Source of the DNA: Phycisphaerales bacterium
GTDB taxonomy: Bacteria; Planctomycetota; Phycisphaerae; Sedimentisphaerales; Anaerobacaceae
Length of the DNA stretch: 48,010 bases
Direction: 5' to 3'
Assembly: GCA_020343675.1 (NCBI GenBank)
Contig: CP070806.1
Location: forward strand, 4,425,121 to 4,473,130
The notes beneath the pieces are model-generated. The model had not been told where the DNA came from and ran no database searches. It worked only from the letters and a program-made list of their open reading frames with translations. This document shows positions 35,178 to 42,643 of this stretch, piece after piece. Numbering within the stretch: the stretch's first letter is position 1; every line of letters starts with the position of its first letter. The position numbers were made by a program, and so were the translations under genes.

Positions 35178-36277
35178 AATGGTTGTTAAAGGTCATTGAT
35201 GCCGTTCGCCCCAACTTCGAGGAAGGCGGCAAGCTGCGACTTCTCAATCCCGTGTTCGAGGCGCTGGAGCATGTGTTCTTTGCCCCGGGCACGACAACAC
35301 TGGAGGCCCCTCATGTTCGGGACCCGATCGATCTGAAGCGTTTTATGTCGATGGCGATCATCTCGGTCGTTCCCACGGTATTGGCGGCGTTCTACTTTTT
35401 CGGGCTCCGGTTTGTCGCCATGATCATCGTTTCCTATGCGGCGGGCCTGACAGTGGAGGCCCTCTTTGCGATAGTACGCAAGGAAGGCATTAACGAGGGC
35501 TTTTTCGTGACGGGCATACTCTTCCCGCTGATTCTGCCGCCCAGTATGCCTCTTTGGATGGTGGCTCTGGGGGTGGCGTTTGGCGTGTTCATCGGCAAGG
35601 AGTTATTCGGCGGAACGGGACGAAACGTCTTCAATCCGGCCCTTGTCGGTCGCTGCTTTCTGTCGCTGGCCTATCCGAAAACCATGGCGAAAAGTTGGGT
35701 GGAGCCCAGTGACTACCTTGCGGGCGCGCTGACGGACTGGGTCGGCCCCTCCCTGGACGCCGTGAGCGGGGCCACACCCCTGGCGCTGGCCAAGCAGGGA
35801 GAAATGGGAGCTGTCTCGCATTTGTTCCTGGGAAGTGTTCCGGGGAGCGCCGGGGAGACCTCGGCGGTTTTGATCCTGCTCGGCGGCGTGTTCCTGCTGT
35901 TCACCCGCGTCGCCAGTTGGCGAACGGTCGTGAGCATTCTCGGCTCATTCATTGTCTTGACCGGCGCCCTGGTGGCGGGCGGCGCGGTGAGCTACCCGAT
36001 GGCCGGCGTGTTCGGCCCGGTGATGTGGCATGTGTTTGCGGGAGGATTGCTTTTCGGCGTGTTCTTTATGGCGACCGACCCGGTGACAAGCCCGACGACG
36101 AATGCGGGCAAGTGGCTCTACGGCATCGTCATCGGTTCGACGACGGTTCTGATCCGGAACTTCACCGGATACGTCGAGGGCGTGACATTCGCCATCTTGT
36201 TGGGCAATATTGTCGCCCCCATTTTCGATGAAATCGTCATTGGCATTCGCATCAGGAGGCTCCGAAGTGAAGGGTAA
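35174..36277 (+). CDS. nqrB: Na+-translocating NADH:quinone reductase subunit B
   Basis: 367 residues with about ten membrane helices. The GTG start overlaps the nqrA stop (GTGA) and follows GAGGAG. NqrB features: NEGFFVTGILFPLILPP, GKELFGGTGRNVFNPAL, and the flavinylation motif D195-A-V-S-G-A-T201, where FMN is bound to T201. Also the FMATDPVTSPTT stretch. NqrB forms part of the sodium channel and carries FMN and riboflavin. RnfD is the homologue in RNF complexes, but the N-terminus and GTGRNVFNPAL favour NqrB. The ApbE enzyme needed to attach FMN is not in the window. Confidence 0.95.
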   Translation: MKWLLKVIDAVRPNFEEGGKLRLLNPVFEALEHVFFAPGTTTLEAPHVRDPIDLKRFMSMAIISVVPTVLAAFYFFGLRFVAMIIVSYAAGLTVEALFAIVRKEGINEGFFVTGILFPLILPPSMPLWMVALGVAFGVFIGKELFGGTGRNVFNPALVGRCFLSLAYPKTMAKSWVEPSDYLAGALTDWVGPSLDAVSGATPLALAKQGEMGAVSHLFLGSVPGSAGETSAVLILLGGVFLLFTRVASWRTVVSILGSFIVLTGALVAGGAVSYPMAGVFGPVMWHVFAGGLLFGVFFMATDPVTSPTTNAGKWLYGIVIGSTTVLIRNFTGYVEGVTFAILLGNIVAPIFDEIVIGIRIRRLRSEG

Positions 36278-36878
36278 CGTTTACACGCTTTGTTATGCCG
36301 CGGTGCTTGGCTCTGTTTGTGCCCTGCTGCTGACCGCTGCGGCCAGCTTTACCGCGCCGCACAGGAAAGCCAACGCCGAGGCAGAAGAAACTCTGAACAT
36401 TCTTCTGGCCTTAAACGTGCCTTTGGATGGCAAGTCATCCCCCGACGAATTAGCTGACATATATGAGGATAATGTCACTGAGGGCCAACGCGGGGATGTC
36501 ACGACTTATGTTTACGCGCCGCCTCCGCCGGATCCAAACGGCGCAATCGCGGTTCGGTTTGCCGGTCCCGGTTTGTGGGGTCCGATCAAGGGCTTCCTGG
36601 CTCTTGACCCGAAAAGAACGAAGATTCGCGGGATCACGTTTTACGAGCAGGAAGAGACACCCGGTCTCGGTGGTGATATCGTCAATCCGTCGTTTCGCGA
36701 CAAGTTTGTTGGGCTGATGACACGTGATGAAGCCGGAAACCCGGGAATAGTCATTAGCAGCAGAGGCGAGGATGCACCGAACAAAGTGGACGGCATAAGC
36801 GGGGCGACGATGACCTGTGATAAAGTGCAGGAGATGCTGAACGAAGCCATCCAGAGCCTTGTTGAGGAGAAGCAATAG
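36267..36878 (+). CDS. nqrC: Na+-translocating NADH:quinone reductase subunit C
   Basis: 203 residues from the GTG at 36267, chosen because AGGAGG lies 7 bp upstream and NqrC proteins begin just before such a helix (NVYTLCYAAVLGSVCALLLTAAA). It overlaps the end of nqrB by 11 bp. The FMN motif is D175-G-I-S-G-A-T181 near the C-terminus, the covalent FMN site. YEQEETPGLGGDI is the other family signature. One N-terminal anchor places the FMN domain outside the membrane. NqrC is shorter here than the usual 255 or so residues, mainly between the anchor and the FMN domain. Confidence 0.93.
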   Translation: MKGNVYTLCYAAVLGSVCALLLTAAASFTAPHRKANAEAEETLNILLALNVPLDGKSSPDELADIYEDNVTEGQRGDVTTYVYAPPPPDPNGAIAVRFAGPGLWGPIKGFLALDPKRTKIRGITFYEQEETPGLGGDIVNPSFRDKFVGLMTRDEAGNPGIVISSRGEDAPNKVDGISGATMTCDKVQEMLNEAIQSLVEEKQ

Positions 36879-36880
36879 CA

Positions 36881-37549
36881 ATGGCAGACAGTCAACAGTT
36901 AGCTTGCGGACCCTGTGCCAGCCAGGGATTGTGCGGCGGCAAAGGGCTACTTACTTTGAAAGAAGGGGCCTGGGCGAACAATCCACTGGCGATTCAGATG
37001 TTGGGCATTTGTTCTGCCCTGGCCGTGACAAACCGGCTTGAGAACTCGCTGGTCATGGGAGGGGCACTTATTTTTGTTTGCGTCGGCTCGAACCTGCTTG
37101 TTTCCCTGCTGCGCAAGGTCACGCCGCACCGGATACGCATGATTGCCGAAGTCGCCATCATTGCGACCTTTGTGATACTGTTCGACCAGTTTCTCAAAGC
37201 TTTCTACTGGGACATGTCGAAACAGCTTGGCCCGTATGTCGGCCTGATCATCACGAACTGCATCGTCATGGGGCGCGCCGAGGCCTTCGCGCTGCAAAAT
37301 CCACCCATGCTCTCTATCGTCGATGGCATAGCCAACGGCGTGGGCTACGCCGTAGTCTTGGGAATCATCGGCTTCTTCAGAGAGCTGCTGGGTGCCGGAG
37401 AGATCCTGGGACGCGAGATTCCCGGCTTTAGCTCCTGGTACACACCCAACCAGCTAATGATTTTGGCTCCAGGGGCGTTTTTTGCGCTCGGCATCGTGAT
37501 CGGGATATTCAACGCCATCAAAGGCCCGGAGCCTGAGGAGAACAAGTAA
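36881..37549 (+). CDS. nqrD: Na+-translocating NADH:quinone reductase subunit D
   Basis: 222 residues, six membrane helices. It has the subunit-D features NNPLAIQMLGICSALAVT and LIITNCIVMGRAEAFAL; C44 and the cysteine in ITNC are the usual ligands of the intramembrane iron-sulfur centre shared with NqrE. An extra N-terminal patch before the first helix carries C9, C12 and C18 (ACGPCASQGLCGGKG), which I do not know from standard NqrD. It starts 2 bp after nqrC, and its stop overlaps the nqrE ATG (TAATG). Confidence 0.95.
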   Translation: MADSQQLACGPCASQGLCGGKGLLTLKEGAWANNPLAIQMLGICSALAVTNRLENSLVMGGALIFVCVGSNLLVSLLRKVTPHRIRMIAEVAIIATFVILFDQFLKAFYWDMSKQLGPYVGLIITNCIVMGRAEAFALQNPPMLSIVDGIANGVGYAVVLGIIGFFRELLGAGEILGREIPGFSSWYTPNQLMILAPGAFFALGIVIGIFNAIKGPEPEENK

Positions 37550-38139
37550 TGAGCGAAACATCGGCGTGGGTCATATTCATTGCGGCGATATTCACAAACA
37601 ACATTCTGCTGACGAACTTTCTCGGCATGTGCTCGTTTATCGCCTGTTCCGGCCAGATCAAAACCTCGCTGGGTTTGGGGACTGCCGTCATATTCGTGAT
37701 GATTATGACGACGATGATAAACTACGTGGTTTACCACTTTGTCCTGGTGCCTCTGAGCCTCATTCATCTGCAATTCATTGTTTTCATAGCTGTCATCGCA
37801 GCCTTTGTGCAATTGGTGGAGATGTTCGTCGAACGGTTCAGTCCGAAGCTGTACTTTGCTTTGGGAATATTTCTGCCTCTGATTACGGTCAACTGCGCTA
37901 TTCTCGGCGCCTCTCTGTTCATGATCATCCGGAACTACAGCTTCATACAGTCCGTCGGTTTCGGCCTGGGGGCGGGAATCGGCTGGGCGGTTGCCATCGT
38001 GCTGTTGGCCGGTTTGAGACAGAAGATGACGTACAGCCATGTCCCGAAGCCATTTCAGGGCGTGGCGATAGCCATGATCGTTACGGGCGTGCTCGCCATG
38101 GCCTTTATGGGTTTTGCCGGAATGGTGGCCATCCAATAG
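37549..38139 (+). CDS. nqrE: Na+-translocating NADH:quinone reductase subunit E
   Basis: 196 residues, six membrane helices in the inverted topology to NqrD. Typical NIDLLTNFLGMC-like start (ILLTNFLGMCSFIACS) with C28, and ITVNCAILGASLFM with the second conserved cysteine, which together with NqrD hold the membrane iron-sulfur cluster. RVFAE-type end (GVAIAMIVTGVLAMAFMGFAG). Overlaps nqrD by one base and precedes nqrF by 9 bp. Confidence 0.96.
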   Translation: MSETSAWVIFIAAIFTNNILLTNFLGMCSFIACSGQIKTSLGLGTAVIFVMIMTTMINYVVYHFVLVPLSLIHLQFIVFIAVIAAFVQLVEMFVERFSPKLYFALGIFLPLITVNCAILGASLFMIIRNYSFIQSVGFGLGAGIGWAVAIVLLAGLRQKMTYSHVPKPFQGVAIAMIVTGVLAMAFMGFAGMVAIQ

Positions 38140-38148
38140 GAGTGCTCA

Positions 38149-39249
38149 ATGGATTATTCGGTTTACTTGTATTCAATACTATCTTTCTCCGGTCTGGTCG
38201 TGCTTCTGGCGGCCGGGTTGATGATTGCTGAACGGTTCCTGATCAACTACGGGATCTGCAAGCTTGACATCAATGCCGGCGAAAAACCGCTCGAGGTCCA
38301 GGGCGGGCAGACGCTCCTGTCGTGTTTGTACGCCAATGAAATCTTTATCCCATCTGCATGTGGCGGCAAAGGCTCGTGCGGACACTGCAAGCTCACCGTG
38401 ACTTCCGGCGGAGGGCCCGTGCTTCCCACAGAAACCCCGTATTTGTCGCGGAAGGAAGTTCGCTCCGGCGCCAGATTGGCCTGTCAGGTCAAGGTGCGAG
38501 AGGACATCTACGTTCGCATCCCCGAAGATTACCTGAACGTGAAGCTCTTCTCCGCTGCGGTGGAAAGCACCCGTAGTCTGACCCACGACATCAAGGAGAT
38601 TAGGCTGAAATTAAACGATCCTCCGGAGATTTCCCAGCGACCCGGTCAATATGTGCAGGTTCAGGCCCCATCCCCCGACGGTCCGGTCTTTCGCGCGTAC
38701 TCTATTAGTACTCCCGCTCATGAGCCGACCGTTGTGGAGCTTGTTGTCCGATTGGTGCCGGGGGGCATTGGCTCAACCTATCTTCACAATTTGCATGTGA
38801 ATGATGGGGCGGCTTTTACAGGTCCCTATGGAGAGTTTCACCTGAACGAGGATCCGTCTGTTGAAATTGTCTGTGTCGGAGGGGGCGCCGGAATGGCACC
38901 GATGAAGAATATCATCTACACGATCTATGACCGATGGCCTGATCGTTCGTGCTGGCTGTTCTTCGGCTGCCGGACGACGCAAGACATCTTCTACCTTGAC
39001 CAATTCAAGGAGCTTGAACGCAAGCATTCCAATTTTCATGTGGTCTATGCCCTGTCCGACGAGTTGGGACCTGAAGAAAAGTGGGATGGCGAAACCGGTT
39101 TCATTCATCTGTCGGTGGACAAATGCCTGGAAGCCGGGGTGGCTCGGCAGGCCTTCCTCTGCGGGCCGCCTTTGATGATTGAGGCGGTCACCAGGGTCCT
39201 TGAAGAAAAAGGCCTGCCTCCGGAAGACATCTTCTACGATGAGTTCTAA
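38149..39249 (+). CDS. nqrF: Na+-translocating NADH:quinone reductase subunit F
   Basis: 366 residues. One N-terminal helix (7-30), a [2Fe-2S] ferredoxin domain with C71-x5-C77-x2-C80 and C112 (CGGKGSCGHC and ARLACQ), then an FAD-binding domain (FRAYSISTPAHEP in place of RxYS) and an NADH domain (GGGAGMAPMKNI, FFGCRTTQDIFYLDQF, FLCGPPLMIEAV). It oxidises NADH and passes electrons to the other subunits. It is somewhat shorter than the usual 405-410 residues. Last gene of the nqr operon; a GC-rich hairpin follows. Confidence 0.96.
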   Translation: MDYSVYLYSILSFSGLVVLLAAGLMIAERFLINYGICKLDINAGEKPLEVQGGQTLLSCLYANEIFIPSACGGKGSCGHCKLTVTSGGGPVLPTETPYLSRKEVRSGARLACQVKVREDIYVRIPEDYLNVKLFSAAVESTRSLTHDIKEIRLKLNDPPEISQRPGQYVQVQAPSPDGPVFRAYSISTPAHEPTVVELVVRLVPGGIGSTYLHNLHVNDGAAFTGPYGEFHLNEDPSVEIVCVGGGAGMAPMKNIIYTIYDRWPDRSCWLFFGCRTTQDIFYLDQFKELERKHSNFHVVYALSDELGPEEKWDGETGFIHLSVDKCLEAGVARQAFLCGPPLMIEAVTRVLEEKGLPPEDIFYDEF

Positions 39250-39253
39250 AAGC

Positions 39254-39278
39254 GGCCCGATCTTGCGGAACTCGGGCC
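39254..39278 (+). terminator. GC-rich stem-loop after nqrF, partial terminator or mRNA stabiliser
   Basis: GGCCCGA (39254-39260) and TCGGGCC (39272-39278) form a perfect 7-bp stem with an 11-base loop, 5 bp after the nqrF stop. No T tract follows, so it is unlikely to be a full intrinsic terminator. Confidence 0.4.
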
Positions 39279-39375
39279 TGATAAGTACATCTTGCGGCGC
39301 TGGCACGAGATATTGGATTTATTGCAGGCGAATAATACTGTTCGCGGAAATGCACGAAATACTTCTGAGGCAAGT

Positions 39376-39774
39376 ATGGGAAACAGCAAAGTTTTGATTG
39401 TGGACGACGATCCTGATTTCGTTGCGGTTATGAAGGTTGTCCTGGAACGCGAGCAGTACACTGTAGCGACAGCATCCGACAGGGAGGAAGGCATGAGCCA
39501 GATTCAGGCGGGTAAGCCGGACCTGGTTATCATGGATGTGATGATGTCCACGTGGTCGGACGGATTTGAAATGTCCAGGAAATTGAAAAAAGACCCGCGG
39601 TATAAGGATATCCCCATTCTGATGCTGACCGGGGTCGAGCAGAAAACGGGCATCGGTTTCAAGTCCACTGCCGGAGACCCGGAATGGCTGCCGGTGAATG
39701 GATTCCTGGACAAACCCGTCGAACCACAGGTTTTGCTGGACGAGGTCAAGAGACTCCTGTGCCGGAAAGAATGA
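39376..39774 (+). CDS. Single-domain response regulator (receiver only)
   Basis: 132 residues from ATG 39376, which has GAGG 5 bp upstream; the frame stays open to 39292 but without a ribosome site. D10-D12 and D54 (VIMDVMMSTWSDG) form the acidic pocket, T87 is in MLTG and the lysine is in GFLDKPVE. There is no output domain. Between strand 4 and the lysine there is an extra loop of about 20 residues (KTGIGFKSTAGDPEWLPVN), seen in some receiver families. The stop is one base before the kinase start, so it is almost certainly the partner of that kinase, or a shuttle between this kinase and another regulator. Confidence 0.9.
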   Translation: MGNSKVLIVDDDPDFVAVMKVVLEREQYTVATASDREEGMSQIQAGKPDLVIMDVMMSTWSDGFEMSRKLKKDPRYKDIPILMLTGVEQKTGIGFKSTAGDPEWLPVNGFLDKPVEPQVLLDEVKRLLCRKE

Positions 39775-39775
39775 C

Positions 39776-41206
39776 ATGGAGCCGGTCCCCGAAAACATCA
39801 GACTGCTCAAAGGTGCTTACTGGCTGGCCAAACTCCGTTGGATAGCCATTGTTTATGTTGTTGTCGGGACCTACGTCGCGCACAAGATGTTGGGTGTGAA
39901 CTTGAACGACGGCGCCCTATACGTTATTGCAGGTTTGCTTGTGGTGTACAATACAACAGTGTTGGTCATGTTAAATCGTCTGATGCAGGCCGATCAGCAG
40001 GTGCCGTGCAGGGCGGCAAACAAGATTGCCTCTGCGTACAATATGGTGGTGTGGGTGCTGTTCAATCGTTTCACAAGGATTGACCCGCACGTCTCGTGCA
40101 AAGCGGTCAAGAGAATCATCAATTTCCAGATCTGCGCGGATCTATTGCTTCTGACGGTTCTGCTGCATTTCTCCGGCGGCATTGAGAACCCGCTGGTTTT
40201 CTACTTCATCTTTCATATGATTATCGCGAGCATTCTGCTTTCGATGCGAGAGAGTTATCTGCAGGCGACTTTTGCCGTTTGCCTTTTCGGTCTTCTGGTC
40301 TTGCTTGAATACGAGCAGATTGTACCTCACTACTGCCTGACGGGGTTTGTGTCCACGTGCTTGCGTCAGGAGAAGCTGTACATGCTCGGCACGTTCTTCG
40401 TTTTCACAACGGGGGTTTATCTGGCCGTGTATATGGCCAATTACATCGCCATAAGGCTTAAGCATACCGAGTACGCCTACAGGCAGGCCAACGCAATGCT
40501 TCAAGAGAAGGACCGGATCAAAGACGAATACGTCTTTCGTGTCACCCACGATATCAAGGGGCATCTGGCAACGATACGAGGGTGCCTTTCGGTGATTGTG
40601 AATCGATTAGCCGGACCTCCGGGCGGCGTTCAGGAGGCGGATCTGATCAGGCGGGCGCACAAGCGGACCGTCAAGCTCGCCAATTTTGTCAAAGCACTAT
40701 TGCAGTTGACCCAGATGCGACTGACCGACGAATCAGAGATGGACGTATGTTCGCTGCCCGAGATCCTGCAGTGTGCGGTCGGCGCCGTGGAGGCCAGGGC
40801 GGAAGAGAAATCCATCACCCTGGATTGCACGGTCGAATCGTCCGTGGGGGATATTTTTGGCGACCGGTTTTCCATAGAAGAAATGGTTGCGAACCTACTC
40901 ATGAACGCCATCGCGTACACGCCTGAAAAAGGAACCGTCTCGCTGAGTGCGAGAAGCGACGGAGACGGCGTGCTCGTTGAGATTTCAGATACGGGCATCG
41001 GCATACCCGAGCAGGAGCAGGGCAGGGTATTTGACGAATTCTACCGCGCGGCGAACGCCCGGCAACTCGAGCGGGACGGCACTGGCCTCGGACTGTCGAT
41101 CGTCCGGCTTATTGTGGGAAGACACGGTGGTGAGATACAAGTCGAGAGCAAGGAAGGCTGCGGCACCCGGTTCAGGCTCAGGCTGCCGCAGGGCCAGGGG
41201 TCATGA
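39776..41206 (+). CDS. Membrane sensor histidine kinase with RegB-like sensor domain
   Basis: 476 residues. ATG 39776 lies one base after the receiver stop. The membrane part (about 15-215) is related to the kinase at 25902: both begin with LRWIAI after a short lead, and both have a loop (here LLHFSGGIENPLVFYFIFH) like the quinone-binding GG-x2-NPF loop of RegB. Residues 57-116 are a tandem duplication of 30 residues with a cysteine in each copy (VPC and VSC). HisKA has H258 in THDIKGHLATIRG; HATPase has DTGIGIPEQEQGRVFDEFYRA and GTGLGLSIVRLI. There is no PAS domain. It sits between nqr and the cytochromes, so quinone or electron-flow sensing is likely but unproven. Confidence 0.9.
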   Translation: MEPVPENIRLLKGAYWLAKLRWIAIVYVVVGTYVAHKMLGVNLNDGALYVIAGLLVVYNTTVLVMLNRLMQADQQVPCRAANKIASAYNMVVWVLFNRFTRIDPHVSCKAVKRIINFQICADLLLLTVLLHFSGGIENPLVFYFIFHMIIASILLSMRESYLQATFAVCLFGLLVLLEYEQIVPHYCLTGFVSTCLRQEKLYMLGTFFVFTTGVYLAVYMANYIAIRLKHTEYAYRQANAMLQEKDRIKDEYVFRVTHDIKGHLATIRGCLSVIVNRLAGPPGGVQEADLIRRAHKRTVKLANFVKALLQLTQMRLTDESEMDVCSLPEILQCAVGAVEARAEEKSITLDCTVESSVGDIFGDRFSIEEMVANLLMNAIAYTPEKGTVSLSARSDGDGVLVEISDTGIGIPEQEQGRVFDEFYRAANARQLERDGTGLGLSIVRLIVGRHGGEIQVESKEGCGTRFRLRLPQGQGS

Positions 41207-41262
41207 GTGGGTTTCAACCGACGTATGTGAACTGAATTGTTGTTTGGGTGAGAAGCAGAATC

Positions 41263-42639
41263 GTGAGAGACAAAACGATATTTACAGCAGTGATCAATGT
41301 GTTCAGACAGATGAAATGGCCGGCACGAATCCTCTTGCTGGTCATCGTGGTGGCCCTGTTTGCATCCGGAGCGATTGTTGTGACCGGCCAGCCCGGTTTC
41401 TGCAATTCCTGCCACATCATGAATCCCTATTATGCGAACTGGAAAACGTCGGGGCATTCGCACGTCAATTGTCTCGACTGCCATTTGCAGCCGGGTTTTG
41501 CCGGGTACATCAAAGGAAAGATTAACGGGCTTGCCCAGGCGGTCGATTGCGCGGTGGGCAGGATCGGCACTAAGCCAAGCGCCACGGTGAAAGACGCCTC
41601 CTGCCTGAGGTCGGAATGCCACAGCACCGGGGAAATCGCATCGAAGAAGATCGATTACAACGGTGTGAAGTTCACTCACGAAAAACACATGGTGGAAGCC
41701 ATTGACGGAATAAGAATCTCGTGTGGCACGTGCCACAGCCACTTCGAGGGAGACGAACATTTCAGCGTCAACAACGAGGTCTGTTTTACGTGTCACTTTC
41801 TCAGGGGAATCGAAACCGAAGGCAACCTGGTTCGGACAAACTGTACGGCATGCCATGACGTTCCGGACACGCCCATTAAGCGCGGGCTGGTCACGATCAA
41901 CCACGCCGAGTTCATATCCTACAAAGCGAGCTGTGAGGAATCCTGTCACAAGAACGAGATACAGATGACAAGTAAGGTGGATGGTCGCGTGTGCCTGAAC
42001 TGCCACAGCTTCAGCAAAGACCAGCACGCCAGCGGCACGGAACTGCACGAAGCTCACACGGCCAAGGAGAAGGTCGAGTGCTTCGCCTGTCACGGGCAGG
42101 TCCCACACGGTCAAACGGCTGTGGCGTCTCTCGCGGTCATGATGGATTGCCGGAACTGCCACAGCGACACGCACCAGGTCCAGCGCACAATCTATGCCAC
42201 CGAGCACCCGATGCAGGAGGAAGCGACGGATCGCGTTCTGAGTCCGATGTTTCTAACGCACGTCGAATGCACCGGCTGCCACATCGAACGCGTACAAAAA
42301 CGATCCGGAGTGTTGGACAGTTTCGGAACAGTGGCCAAAGCAGTCCCTCGGGCCTGTGACGCATGTCACGAGGAAGGGACGGGACAACAGTACGTGTCGT
42401 TCTGGCAGGGCAAAATCAAAGCGAAGTTCGAGCAGGTGCGACTCAAGGTCGCGAATCTTGAGGCGCAGGCGCAGGTCCAGTCCGACGAAGAAACCGTCAA
42501 AAAACTTCGCGACAAGATCGGGCAGGCGAGGGCGATTCTTGAGTCCGTCACCTCGGATGGAAGCTGGGGTGTTCACAACTTCAAGTACACCGAGGCGATG
42601 CTTGCTCGTGCCGAAGAAATAGTCAGTGGAGCAAGGTAG
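41263..42639 (+). CDS. Membrane-anchored NapC/NirT-like multihaem cytochrome c
   Basis: About 458 residues. GTG 41263 has GAGAAG upstream; GTG 41248 is also in frame without a ribosome site. One helix (23-42) is followed directly by the NapC/NrfH-like start GFCNSCHIMNPYYANW and NCLDCHLQPG. There are ten CxxCH sites, plus CLRSECH (x4 spacing) and CEESCH (x3 spacing), so up to twelve haems. After the haem region comes a charged coiled coil (about 385-435) and a WGVHNFKYTEAM ending common in large cytochromes of this type. NapC-family proteins take electrons from quinol and hand them to periplasmic partners, here presumably the cytochromes encoded next. It is probably exported by its uncleaved anchor. 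Confidence 0.93.
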   Translation: MRDKTIFTAVINVFRQMKWPARILLLVIVVALFASGAIVVTGQPGFCNSCHIMNPYYANWKTSGHSHVNCLDCHLQPGFAGYIKGKINGLAQAVDCAVGRIGTKPSATVKDASCLRSECHSTGEIASKKIDYNGVKFTHEKHMVEAIDGIRISCGTCHSHFEGDEHFSVNNEVCFTCHFLRGIETEGNLVRTNCTACHDVPDTPIKRGLVTINHAEFISYKASCEESCHKNEIQMTSKVDGRVCLNCHSFSKDQHASGTELHEAHTAKEKVECFACHGQVPHGQTAVASLAVMMDCRNCHSDTHQVQRTIYATEHPMQEEATDRVLSPMFLTHVECTGCHIERVQKRSGVLDSFGTVAKAVPRACDACHEEGTGQQYVSFWQGKIKAKFEQVRLKVANLEAQAQVQSDEETVKKLRDKIGQARAILESVTSDGSWGVHNFKYTEAMLARAEEIVSGAR

Positions 42640-42643
42640 CGTT

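Noticed and set aside
33612-39249. Naming the operon rnf instead of nqr
   Set aside because: The first gene has RnfC-like ferredoxin motifs, but subunit F with FAD/NADH and [2Fe-2S] domains, and the NqrB and NqrC FMN motifs, fit NQR; RnfB and RnfG types are absent.
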